From Pseudoneobacillus rhizosphaerae (lineage in GTDB: Bacteria > Bacillota > Bacilli > Bacillales > Cytobacillaceae): a DNA stretch of 64,000 nucleotides. The DNA is taken from contig NZ_CAKJTG010000001.1 of the NCBI RefSeq assembly GCF_917563885.1, positions 1-64,000 of the forward strand, read 5' to 3'. The position numbers and the translations under genes are program-made. Below the pieces are notes generated by a model, which worked only from the letters and a program-made list of their open reading frames with translations, did not search any database and had not been told where the DNA came from. Shown in pieces: positions 1 to 8,881 of the stretch; the first letter of the stretch is position 1; each line of letters begins with the position of its first letter.

Positions 1-142
1 ATAAAGAATTCCAGACTGAAATAGGTATCTTGGATAAAATTTGAACATTTTTAGACAATTTTCTTCTTCCCTATATCCTGTGTTTCTATTACAATCGATA
101 TATATATAAATTTTCTTTATTAGGGAGGTTGATTCCCAGTTT

Positions 143-2686
143 ATGACCATTTCAGAATTAACTTCAAATCCATTCATGATTTTAATCGCCATAGTGCTAA
201 CAATCATGTCTTCTTATACTGCTTTAGATTTATTTACTTTGATTGCTTCATCAAAGCGAAATAAGCGATTTTTATTTTTAGGAGGTACTTTCTCCTTTGG
301 AATCGGGATATGGGTAATGAATTTCCTTGGGATGCTAGCGATAGACTTAGACAGAACTATTGCTTATGATGTGCCACTAACACTGTTATCAATGGTTTTT
401 GGTATTTTCTTCACTGGTCTTGCTTTTTATACGATAATCGGGAGAAAACTACATGGTGCACAGCTATTTACTGGAAGTATGTTTTTAACTGTCGCGGTAA
501 TTTCAGTTCATGTTTTTGGGATGTACGGTATACAGTTGAAAATAAACTATGATTTAGTTATTTTTCTAGTATCCATAGCCTTAATCTTTGGATCATTTTT
601 ATTTTCACTTTGGATGTTATTCTCTTCAAACGTCTTCACCTATACTAATCAAGTTTGGTTAAAACCAATAAGTTCCCTTATCATTACAGGTGCTATTGTT
701 GAAGGTCACTTCCTACTAATGAGAGCTTCTACTCATAGTCAGGCGAATAATATCGTTCAGCCAAATTCGTCTCCAGAAATTTTTATCTTATTTTTAGTAT
801 TAATAGTTGCTTTATTTATCCTAACGGGGTTAATAGGAACAAGTGCAATTATTAGTAAAAAGTTAGCTCATAGTGATTCAAATTTAAAAGATATCACATC
901 CGCACTGGATGCTTCATCAATAGTAGCAATTACTGACGAGAAAGGGATCATTACCTTCGTTAATAAAAGGTTTATTGAGATTTCTGGGTATGAAGAGCAT
1001 GAACTCTTGGGTCAAAATCACAATATTTTAAATTCTGGTTATCATCCTTCAGACTTTTTCAAAAACCTTTGGAAAACCATTGGTAGTGGGGAAATTTGGA
1101 AAGGTGAGATTAGAAATAAAGCAAAGAATGGATCCTATTATTGGGTTGATACAACAATTGTCCCATTTCTAAATAGAAAGGGGAAGCCATATCAATTTGT
1201 TTCGATTAGAAGTGATATTACAAATCGGAAATTGGCTGAGGAAAACGTAATCAACACATTAAAGGACATTAAAGATATTAAGTTTGCACTCGATCAATCA
1301 TCCATCGTGGCTATTACCGATCAAAAAGGAGCCATTACCTATGTTAATGATAAATTCTGTGAAATATCTAAATATAGTGAAGAAGAATTAATAGGTCAAG
1401 ATCATAAATTATTAAATTCTAATCATCATCCTAAAGAATTCTTTAAAGAGCTATGGAAAACTATTGGTTCTGGGGAAGTTTGGAAAGGTGAAATTTGTAA
1501 TCGTGCTAAAGATGGCTCAATTTATTGGGTAGATACGACAATTGTTCCGTTTCTAAACGAAAAAGGGAAGCCCTATCAATATATTGCTATTCGGACAGAT
1601 ATAACCACTCGTAAGAAGACAAAAGAACAGCTGAAAAATGCATTAAAGGAAATGACTGATTTTAAATTTGCATTAGACCAGTCGGCCATTGTTGCTTTTA
1701 CAGATGAAAAAGGGATTATCACAAGTGTAAATGATAATTTTTGCGAAATCTCTAAATATAGTCGTGAGGAATTAATCGGTCAGGATCATAGAATACTTAA
1801 TTCTGGGACACATTCTAAGGAGTTCTTTAAAGAGCTATGGAGGACAATTGGTACAGGACATGTGTGGAAAGGCGAGATTCAAAATCGAGCTAAAGATGGC
1901 TCTATTTATTGGGTCGATACAACCATTGTCCCCTTTATTAACGAAAATGGTAAACCATACCAGTATATCGCCATTAGAAACGATATTACCGAACGTAAAC
2001 GTACTGAAGAAATTATTCATCGTCAAGATAAATTAGCTGCAGTTGGTCAACTCGCAGCAGGCGTCGCACATGAAATTAGAAATCCGCTTACCTCAATGAG
2101 AGGATATACTGAATTCTTAAGTCTTGATGAAACAGACCCACAAAGAAAAGAATTTTTAGATATTATTCTTGATGAAATTGAACGTGTAAATAACATTGTC
2201 GAAGAATTTATGGTCTTAGCAAAACCGAAAGCAATTGAACTGGAAGAAAAGAATATTATTCCAGTCATTAAAAATGTTGTTTCCATGTTAGAATTTGAAG
2301 CTAGAAAAAGAAATGTTCGCCTACACTTAGAATGCCAAGAAGAAATTATTCAAGTTGAATGTGATGAAAATCGTCTAAAACAAGTTTTCTTAAACTTCAT
2401 TAAAAATGGAATTGAAGCCATGCCTAATGGAGGAGATCTTATAGTTCGAACATCCATTAACAATCAAAACGTACAAATTTCGATTCAGGATACCGGAGTA
2501 GGAATTTCGGAGGAAAAGTTAAAAAAATTAGGTGAACCTTTTTATACAACGAAAAAGAATGGAAATGGTCTAGGGTTAATGGTTAGTTTTAAAATTATTG
2601 AAAGTCATAATGGTCGAGTTTATGTAGAAAGTGAATTAAACAAAGGAACAACCTTTAACATTTTACTTCCGGCAAAAACAGCCTAA
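143..2686 (+). CDS. MHYT-like membrane sensor histidine kinase with three PAS domains
   Basis: Predicted membrane sensor kinase of 847 aa. About 240 N-terminal residues form roughly seven hydrophobic segments with degenerate MHYT-type motifs (MNFLGM near residue 59, VHVFGM, EGHFLLM; Asn replaces the usual first His). Three PAS domains follow, starting near residues 250, 376 and 504, each about 127 aa and strikingly alike (WVDTTIVPF occurs in all three). Then come a HisKA domain with phospho-acceptor His643 in HEIRNPL and an HATPase domain (N box NFIKNGIEAM, G boxes DTGVGIS and GNGLGL). The ATG lies about 15 nt after GGGAGG. There is no adjacent response regulator; the layout resembles orphan Bacillus phosphorelay kinases, so a sporulation-type role is possible but not shown. 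The ligand is unknown; PAS copies of this kind often bind heme, flavin or small molecules. Confidence 0.9.
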   Translation: MTISELTSNPFMILIAIVLTIMSSYTALDLFTLIASSKRNKRFLFLGGTFSFGIGIWVMNFLGMLAIDLDRTIAYDVPLTLLSMVFGIFFTGLAFYTIIGRKLHGAQLFTGSMFLTVAVISVHVFGMYGIQLKINYDLVIFLVSIALIFGSFLFSLWMLFSSNVFTYTNQVWLKPISSLIITGAIVEGHFLLMRASTHSQANNIVQPNSSPEIFILFLVLIVALFILTGLIGTSAIISKKLAHSDSNLKDITSALDASSIVAITDEKGIITFVNKRFIEISGYEEHELLGQNHNILNSGYHPSDFFKNLWKTIGSGEIWKGEIRNKAKNGSYYWVDTTIVPFLNRKGKPYQFVSIRSDITNRKLAEENVINTLKDIKDIKFALDQSSIVAITDQKGAITYVNDKFCEISKYSEEELIGQDHKLLNSNHHPKEFFKELWKTIGSGEVWKGEICNRAKDGSIYWVDTTIVPFLNEKGKPYQYIAIRTDITTRKKTKEQLKNALKEMTDFKFALDQSAIVAFTDEKGIITSVNDNFCEISKYSREELIGQDHRILNSGTHSKEFFKELWRTIGTGHVWKGEIQNRAKDGSIYWVDTTIVPFINENGKPYQYIAIRNDITERKRTEEIIHRQDKLAAVGQLAAGVAHEIRNPLTSMRGYTEFLSLDETDPQRKEFLDIILDEIERVNNIVEEFMVLAKPKAIELEEKNIIPVIKNVVSMLEFEARKRNVRLHLECQEEIIQVECDENRLKQVFLNFIKNGIEAMPNGGDLIVRTSINNQNVQISIQDTGVGISEEKLKKLGEPFYTTKKNGNGLGLMVSFKIIESHNGRVYVESELNKGTTFNILLPAKTA

Positions 2687-2698
2687 TAATACTTGTTC

Positions 2699-2733
2699 AA
2701 AAAACAGGAAATCTACTTTTCCTGTTTTTTTTA
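2699..2733 (+). terminator. Intrinsic terminator after the histidine kinase
   Basis: AAAACAGGAAA pairs with TTTCCTGTTTT around a short loop and runs into a U tract, directly after the kinase stop codon. Confidence 0.8.
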
Positions 2734-2846
2734 TAAAATTTTTTAAAAATTTCATAAAAAGTTCACCATTCCAGTACAATAATAGACTAATATGATAATA
2801 GAGGATATTTCTCAGTTGCAAAGGTTCAAATTGGGGAGGAGATTAG

Positions 2847-4910
2847 GTGGAAGCTACAAAGCATGTCAAAACGGTTTGTGGATATTGCGGAACCGGGTGT
2901 GGTCTTGTATTAGAAGTAAATAATAATCGAATCACGAAAATCCGTGGAGATAAGGATGCACCTGTAAATAATGGTCAAACATGTGTTAAGGGTGCGTTTG
3001 CATATGAGTATGTTCATGCAAATGAACGATTAAAGTATCCACTTTTACGAAAAGCTGGGAAATTAGTTCAAGCTACATGGGAAGAAGCCTATGATTTTAT
3101 TGCTGAAAAATTAACTCATATTAAGACAACATACGGTACAGACGCGATTTCCTTATTCGCTTGTGCTAGAAGCACAAATGAATCAAACTATGTTACCCAA
3201 AAATTTATGAGAGCTGTAATTGGAAGTAACCATATCGATGGCTGTAACCGAACCTGACATGCTCCTAGTGTTGCCGGTCTGGCAACAATGTTTGGAAGCG
3301 GTTTCCCTACGAATACGTTAGATGACTTTTACGATGCAAAAGTACTGTTACTTATGGGTTCGAATACGACGGAAGCTCATCCTATTATTGCTAATCGCAT
3401 TAAAAAAGCAGCAAAGCAAGGATTAAAAGTGATTGTTATTGATCCTCGTAAAATAGATATGGTGAAAGTTTCTCATCGACATTTACAAATAGAGGTTGGA
3501 TCTGATATCGCCCTAATAAATGCTATGATTCATGTCATTATTAAGGAGAATCTATATAACCCAGAATTTATTAACCAATTTACGGTAGATTTTGATTCTT
3601 TACAAAAACAGGTCGAAAGATATACCCCAGAATTTTCTTCTAAAATCACTGGGATATCTCCAGAAGAAATTGTTGAGACGGCTAGGGAGTATGCAACTTC
3701 TGGAAACTCAATGATAGCTTATACATTGGGGATAACTGAACATCATTGCGGCGTGAATAACGTTTTTGACATCGCCAATCTAGCGCTGCTAACTGGTAAC
3801 ATCGGTAAGAAAGGTACTGGAATTATGCCTTTACGTGGACAAAATAATGTGCAAGGCGCAGGTGACATGGGCTGCTTACCTAATCAGTTAACAGGGGCAA
3901 AAAGTATAACTGATGATGAATATCGTCTTCGTTTTGAAAAAGAATGGGGTATTCAAATTCCTTCAAAAGTAGGGGATACCCAAACGAGAACTTTTGAGAA
4001 AATGGAAAACGGTGAAGTGAAAGCGCTTTATTGTATTGGGGAAAACCCCATCCTTGCTGACGTTAATATGAATCACACACGAAAGATTTTTGAAAACTTA
4101 GAGCTGTTAATTGTTCAAGATATTTTCTTAACGGATACGGCTGAAATTGCCGATGTCGTACTACCAGCGATGTCTTGGGGAGAAGTCGACGGAACGTATA
4201 CTAATACAGATCGTCGAATCCAAAGAGTAAGAAAAGCCGTGGAACCTGACCCAGGTATTAAAGAGGATTGGGAAATTCTTTGTGAACTTTCAACAAGAAT
4301 GGGATATCCAATGAGCTATAACAATAGCCAAGAAATATGGGATGAAGTAAGAAGTCTTGCACATGAAATGTATGGCGGTATTTCGTATGAAAGATTAGAA
4401 ACGGAGTACTCCATTCACTACCCATGCCCGACCGAAGACCATCCGGGGACATTTATTATGCATGAGAAATTTCATCAAGAAAACAATCCAACAGGTTGGA
4501 AGTCCAAATTTGTTCCTGTAACCTACACGGAACCAATTGAGATGCCTGATGAAGAGTACCCATTCGTATTAACTACTGGAAGACGCTATGAATCCTATAA
4601 TACACATTTTCAAACAAGGTACTATGCACCTGGAGTAAAAGTGAAACAAACTGAAGAAACTTTAGATATTCATCCACTTGATGCAGGTAGATTAGGAATT
4701 GAAGATGGTCAATTAGTTGAAGTTTCTTCAAGACGCGGTGCTTTAACAGTAAAGGCTAAAGTAACTGAACAAGTAGTTCCAGGGCTAGTCTTTATGAGCT
4801 TCCATTGGAGAGAAGTACCAACTAACGTATTAACGATAAATGAGTTTGATCCGATTTCGGGTACCGCTGAATTTAAAGCTTGTGCAGTTAATGTGTCAAT
4901 AGCGAAATAA
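2847..4910 (+). CDS. fdhF: Selenocysteine-containing formate dehydrogenase, FdhF/FDH-H type (UGA read through as Sec137)
   Basis: Molybdopterin formate dehydrogenase catalytic subunit, formate to CO2. Two open segments (2847-3257 and 3288-4910) belong to one 687-residue protein joined through UGA at 3255-3257. The residues flanking the UGA, CNRT and then HAPSVAGLATMFGSG, are those that flank the active-site Cys/Sec of this family, so the UGA encodes Sec137. The N-terminal [4Fe-4S] ligands are C11, C14, C18 and C46. MGSNTTEAHP and the C-terminal TTGRRYESYNTHFQTR are molybdopterin-binding stretches. Length is close to E. coli FdhF (715 aa); the N-terminal ferredoxin domain of the ~980-aa Bacillus YrhE/YjgC type is absent. 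GTG start 6 nt after GGGGAGGA. The redox partner is not encoded nearby. The alternative, a frame-disrupted pseudogene, is unlikely because the rest is intact and a SECIS-like hairpin follows. Confidence 0.93.
3270..3286 (+). promoter_or_regulatory. Bacterial SECIS-like hairpin in fdhF
   Basis: GTTGCC pairs perfectly with GGCAAC around the loop GGTCT, 12 nt after the UGA. The loop matches the apical GGUCU that I recall from the E. coli fdhF SECIS, which SelB recognises. It lies within the coding sequence, as bacterial SECIS elements do. Confidence 0.85.
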
Positions 4911-4915
4911 AGTTT

Positions 4916-4953
4916 GAAAGGGCCTTCCATGAAATAGTGGAAGGCCCTTTCAT
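4916..4953 (+). terminator. Terminator after fdhF
   Basis: GAAAGGGCCTTCC pairs with GGAAGGCCCTTTC, followed by a T-rich tract; it lies 6 nt after the fdhF stop. Confidence 0.8.
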
Positions 4954-4990
4954 ATTTTTCCTAATAAAGTCATTTGATCTTTCCTGGTGT

Positions 4991-5170
4991 TTATTTCTTA
5001 ATAAGTGCTTTAATTCCCATATAAATTAATACTAATGAAAAGACCAACATTGTTAAAATACCAATTATATCGAACAAACTCCCTAGGCTAGATAAAAACG
5101 GAATTTCTGGTAACCTAGTTAGAGTGAAACCAGCAATAATACAGGCTAAATAAAGTGCAACAAGATTCAT
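4991..5170 (-). CDS. Small two-helix membrane protein, 59 aa, unknown function
   Basis: Short open frame on the minus strand starting ATG (5170-5168) 6 nt after an excellent GGAGGG site. The protein begins MNLVALYLACIIAG and ends GIKALIKK. It has two hydrophobic segments (about residues 3-17 and 35-52) separated by a short polar loop with TRLPEIPFL, and a basic C-terminus. I do not recognise the family. It sits convergent to fdhF and downstream of narK on the same strand, but the narK terminator region (5271-5297) separates it from narK. The SD strength and the amphipathic layout make it a likely real gene. Confidence 0.65.
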   Translation of the reverse strand: MNLVALYLACIIAGFTLTRLPEIPFLSSLGSLFDIIGILTMLVFSLVLIYMGIKALIKK

Positions 5171-5270
5171 CCTAAATCCCTCCTTTCCTTCTATTAGTAA
5201 TATATGTACAGTGGAATAAAAACGCCCGTACTATTTATTGAATTTTCTCAAAATAGTAATAAAGTTCTAC

Positions 5271-5297
5271 AAAAAAAAAAGACCAGCTTAGCTGGTC
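5271..5297 (-). terminator. Terminator after narK (minus strand)
   Basis: GACCAGC/GCTGGTC hairpin with a 3-nt loop; read on the minus strand it is followed by ten U residues (A run at 5271-5280). Confidence 0.85.
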
Positions 5298-5331
5298 AGT
5301 TTAAGGGAAAAGGCTATGACATTATTTGTTT

Positions 5332-6618
5332 TTAACACTTAACTTCTGCATTTTTTCGTTGATAATAAAACCAGTTTAATAGGATTGCGATGATGTAAAT
5401 GGCGATAAAGAAGTAGAATGCTGTTACTGGTGTACCAGTGGTTTTAACTGACCAACCAAAAAGCTTTGGTATAACAAATGAACCATAAGCAGCAAATGCG
5501 GCTGTAAATCCTAGAACAGGAGCAGCCTCCTTTGGAATAAAGATATTTGGAATCATTTGGAATGTTGAGCCTGAACCAATACCAGCTGCAAAGAATAATA
5601 CTAAGAATGAAATTAAGAAGCCTGAGAACTCTTTTTGACCTATGAAATGCATAACTGATAAAGCACCGAAAGACATTACTACAAGGACGATAGCTGTTAC
5701 TCTAGAACCGCCAAATTTATCGGATATCCAACCACCGATTGGTCGAGCTGCTGCAGCAATTAGGGCACCTAAGAAAGCAAGAGCAATTTGATCAGGGAAT
5801 AAAGATCTTAATAATAACGGGAATGCGGCTGAATAACCAATAAAAGAACCAAATGTTGCGACATACAGTACAGACATAATCCATGTGTGTTTACGTTTTA
5901 CGATAACAAATTGATCTTTTACAGATTGTGTTGCAGTTGGTAAATTATCCATTTTAAAAGCTGCGATAATCGTTAATAGAATAATAGGGATAATCCAAAT
6001 AAATGCAGCATTTTGTAACCATACTTGTGAACCGTCTGGTAATACTTGACCTTCTCCACCAATGAAAGCGAATGTACTAGTTGTGATGATAAGTGGTGTA
6101 ACGAATTGTACGACAGATACACCCATATTTCCTAAACCACCATTTATACCAAGGGCAGTTCCTTTTTCTTTTTTAGGAAAAAAGAAGCTGATATTAGCTA
6201 CTGAAGAAGAGAAGTTCCCTCCACCTAGACCACATAAAGCAGCTAGTAATAACATGATTGAATATGGAGTATCAGGATTTTGTACAGCAAAACCAATTCC
6301 TGCTGCAGGGATGGCTAACACAGCAGTTGAGATTACAGTCCAGTTACGTCCACCAAATTTTCCTACACCGAACGTGTATATAAATCGCATTGTGGCTCCT
6401 ACTAAGCCTGGAATGGCTGCTAATGTAAACAACTGTTCCTCAGTAAATTGAAAACCGATATCATTTAAGCGTACGGCAACTACGGACCAAATTTGCCATA
6501 CGATAAAAGCTAACATTAATGATGGTACTGAGATCCATAAGTTCCTTCTTGCATGTTTCCTTCCTTCAGTGTTCCAAAATTTTTCATCCTCTGGGTTCCA
6601 ATAATTAATTCGTGCCAT
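5332..6618 (-). CDS. narK: Nitrate/nitrite transporter, MFS family (NarK type)
   Basis: Major facilitator protein of about 428 aa with some 12 hydrophobic segments. It matches the NarK/NNP family by its glycine-rich stretches (LCGLGGGNFSSSVANISFFFP and the equivalent GIGSGSTFQMIPNIFIPK in the second half) and by Arg in FIYTFGVGKFGGRNW. Expected to import nitrate and/or export nitrite across the cytoplasmic membrane. An ATG 15 nt upstream (6633) lies within the SD itself; ATG 6618 has GGAGGAA at good spacing, so it was chosen. Monocistronic, with an Fnr-type box upstream. No nitrate reductase gene is present in the window. Confidence 0.9.
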   Translation of the reverse strand: MARINYWNPEDEKFWNTEGRKHARRNLWISVPSLMLAFIVWQIWSVVAVRLNDIGFQFTEEQLFTLAAIPGLVGATMRFIYTFGVGKFGGRNWTVISTAVLAIPAAGIGFAVQNPDTPYSIMLLLAALCGLGGGNFSSSVANISFFFPKKEKGTALGINGGLGNMGVSVVQFVTPLIITTSTFAFIGGEGQVLPDGSQVWLQNAAFIWIIPIILLTIIAAFKMDNLPTATQSVKDQFVIVKRKHTWIMSVLYVATFGSFIGYSAAFPLLLRSLFPDQIALAFLGALIAAAARPIGGWISDKFGGSRVTAIVLVVMSFGALSVMHFIGQKEFSGFLISFLVLFFAAGIGSGSTFQMIPNIFIPKEAAPVLGFTAAFAAYGSFVIPKLFGWSVKTTGTPVTAFYFFIAIYIIAILLNWFYYQRKNAEVKC

Positions 6619-6672
6619 GTTTAATTCCTCCATTTATGTTTACTAGATTAGTTATCACTACGATTAACTTTA

Positions 6673-6722
6673 TAATGTAACTATAGTGATTTCCGATTTC
6701 TAGTAGTGTGAGGTTTGTCACA
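6673..6722 (-). promoter_or_regulatory. Fnr-dependent promoter of narK
   Basis: A perfect TGTGA-N6-TCACA palindrome lies at 6707-6722. On the minus strand a TATAGT -10 element lies at 6685-6680. The start predicted about 7 nt further on (near 6673) puts the box centre at about -41.5, the class II activator position used by Fnr/CRP proteins. This fits anaerobic induction of nitrate uptake. The site itself is seen; Fnr control is inferred from the family consensus. Confidence 0.75.
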
Positions 6723-6789
6723 AAAGTAGTGAAGGAAATGTGAACACAAATCGAAAGACATAAAGTTGTAAAAATTAATACAACACAAA

Positions 6790-6832
6790 AAGCCTCCAAT
6801 TAAAAAGGGGGTTCCTTTTCAATTGGAGGCTT
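6790..6832 (-). terminator. Terminator after the coiled-coil protein gene (minus strand)
   Basis: AAGCCTCCAATT pairs perfectly with AATTGGAGGCTT; on the minus strand it is followed by TTTTTGTG. It lies just after the stop at 6837. Confidence 0.8.
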
Positions 6833-6836
6833 AATG

Positions 6837-7649
6837 TTATATTATATTATTATTTTCTTCTGCCTCTGTCTCTGCCTCGAAATCGATTTCTACATTATTC
6901 TTCGATCGACTTGATAATAGGAAAGGTTTCATAAATCCCGACTTTTTGATTACATCTTGAAAGTAATCGGATGTGGACTGAAATGAACTATCGACTTTTT
7001 CGACAATGATATTTGCTCTTTCAAACACAATAGCTTTTAAATGGTCTAGCTGCCTAATGATTTTGTCATTTATAGCATCTTGTTTATCCAACTTTGACAT
7101 TACAGTCTGATGATAGACATCTTGAACTTGTAGTTTTTGCTCCATTTCTTTAAGGAGCTGTCCTTGAATAATCAATTGTTCTGATAGCTGCCCAGCTAAT
7201 GCAACATAACTTTCAAGCTGACTATTTGTATGACGTAATTGCTGATCTTGAAAGTTTAGTTGATCCAGAATAGCTTGATTTAATAATTGTTCATTAAGCA
7301 TAGATTCATTTAATTGATCTTGATAATTTTTAATATGATCAAGGGAATGGAGAATATCCTCTGACGTTTTGCCATGACTCTCGACTTTTTCGCGAAAGAA
7401 ATCAGATTGTTTCTTTTGTAGGTGCTGATCTTGGAGTACTTGATCTATCTTTTTTTCTTGGTTTTGATGAGTTGTATTAACCGTTTCGACGATTTTATTG
7501 ATTGAATGTTTAATTTCTAGATTTTGATTTACTTGTTGGGATACGAATTCAGTTAGATAATTAAGTCGATAGCTGTGTTGATTTGGCAGATTGGTAGGTT
7601 TTTCAGGAGTGAAAACTCTTGAGCTAAGGTCCTTATCCTTATTTAGCAA
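6837..7649 (-). CDS. Glutamine-rich coiled-coil protein of unknown function
   Basis: About 270 aa, very rich in Gln, Asn, Leu and Lys, with almost continuous heptad-like spacing from about residue 40 to 230 (for example NLEIKHSINKIVETVN and GQLLKEMEQKLQVQD). It lacks an obvious signal peptide or transmembrane segment. The C-terminus is acidic (FEAETEAEENNNII). I do not recognise the family; a structural or spore/cell-surface scaffold role is only a guess. The upstream GTG at 7658 abuts the AGAAAGGGG site, whereas TTG at 7649 is 8 nt from it, so TTG is preferred. Monocistronic. Confidence 0.75.
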   Translation of the reverse strand: MLNKDKDLSSRVFTPEKPTNLPNQHSYRLNYLTEFVSQQVNQNLEIKHSINKIVETVNTTHQNQEKKIDQVLQDQHLQKKQSDFFREKVESHGKTSEDILHSLDHIKNYQDQLNESMLNEQLLNQAILDQLNFQDQQLRHTNSQLESYVALAGQLSEQLIIQGQLLKEMEQKLQVQDVYHQTVMSKLDKQDAINDKIIRQLDHLKAIVFERANIIVEKVDSSFQSTSDYFQDVIKKSGFMKPFLLSSRSKNNVEIDFEAETEAEENNNII

Positions 7650-7772
7650 TATATACACCCCTTTCTAAAATGCCCGTTTTTATATGTTATGTAAAAGAAG
7701 GGGAAATAGGTGAATAAATTTATCGTTAAATAAGTTATAATTTTATTAAACTATGTTGGAAGGAAGTTTGAG

Positions 7773-8789
7773 ATGATAGATTTCAGAAGTGATACCGTAA
7801 CGAAACCGACAGAGGAAATGAGAAAAGCAGCATATTTAGCTATGGTTGGAGATGATGTTTATGGTGAAGACCCTACAGTAAACCAATTAGAAAAAATTGC
7901 AGCAGAGATTTTAGGGAAAGAGGCAGCCCTTTTTGTGACAAGTGGTACTCAAGGTAATCAAATTGCTGTTTTAACACATTGTCGCCCTGGAAATGAGATT
8001 ATTTTAGAAGAGGAATCTCATATATTCTATTATGAATCAGGTGCCGTTTCCGCCTTTGCAGGAGTGCAGACAAGGACGATTAAAGGATTTAGAGGTGCAA
8101 TGTCACCAGATCTTGTTGAAGGGGCAATTAGGGGGGAAGACCAACATTATCCTGAGACAGGCTTGATTTGCTTAGAAAACACGCATAATAGAGCGGGTGG
8201 CGCTGTTTTACCTTTGGAAAATATGAAGCAGATATATGATATTGCTGAAAGACATAATATTCCAGTTCATATGGATGGGGCACGCTTATTTAATGCTGTA
8301 GCTGCTACCAAAAGGGATGTAAAGGAATTTACTCAGTATTGTGATACAGTACAAATATGCCTATCCAAAGGTCTTGGTGCCCCTGTCGGATCAATTTTAG
8401 CAGGTAACAAAGAGTTTATTCAAAAGGCACGGAAGTGGAGAAAAAGATTAGGTGGCGGTTTAAGACAGGTTGGAATGATTGCTGCACCGGGACTTGTTGC
8501 ACTTACCACAATGCGCGACCGATTGAGTGAAGATCATGAAAATGCTCAATTATTAGCATCTGGTCTAGCATCTATTTCTGGTATAAAGGTGGTAAACGAA
8601 GTGGACACCAATATTGTTGTCATTGATGTAAGTGAATTGAATATGAACTCAACCACTTTTGTTGAAAAATTAAAAGAAAAAGAAATATTAGCAGGTACTT
8701 TTGGTTCTAACTTAGTTCGTTTTGTCACGCATTTTAATGTTAGTACAGAAAATATAAAACGAGCACTGCAAATAATAACTACTTTATAG
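7773..8789 (+). CDS. ltaE: Low-specificity L-threonine aldolase
   Basis: PLP-dependent fold-type I enzyme of 338 aa that cleaves L-threonine/allo-threonine to glycine and acetaldehyde. Visible family features are the N-terminal MIDFRSDTVTKPT, the GDDVYGEDPTV loop, LENTHNRAGG, HMDGARLFNA (PLP-binding Asp) and the Schiff-base lysine K199 in CLSKGLGAPVGS. Length is normal. ATG start after GGAAGGAAG. It stands alone; the following nhaC has its own SD after a 92-nt gap. Confidence 0.95.
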   Translation: MIDFRSDTVTKPTEEMRKAAYLAMVGDDVYGEDPTVNQLEKIAAEILGKEAALFVTSGTQGNQIAVLTHCRPGNEIILEEESHIFYYESGAVSAFAGVQTRTIKGFRGAMSPDLVEGAIRGEDQHYPETGLICLENTHNRAGGAVLPLENMKQIYDIAERHNIPVHMDGARLFNAVAATKRDVKEFTQYCDTVQICLSKGLGAPVGSILAGNKEFIQKARKWRKRLGGGLRQVGMIAAPGLVALTTMRDRLSEDHENAQLLASGLASISGIKVVNEVDTNIVVIDVSELNMNSTTFVEKLKEKEILAGTFGSNLVRFVTHFNVSTENIKRALQIITTL

Positions 8790-8881
8790 GCGAGTTGAAA
8801 AACATCAGTTTTTGTCAGATGATGCGCTTGCCTAGGAAATATCTCTAAATTTATTTCCCGATTTGAAAGGAGGGTTTTTAT

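Noticed and set aside
3255-3257. Stop codon splitting the formate dehydrogenase as evidence of a pseudogene
   Set aside because: Codon position, intact flanks and the SECIS-like hairpin fit Sec recoding; a second gene in the window shows the same.
6062-6451. 129-aa ORF antisense to narK
   Set aside because: Shadow frame of a strongly supported transporter gene; no SD and low-complexity composition.
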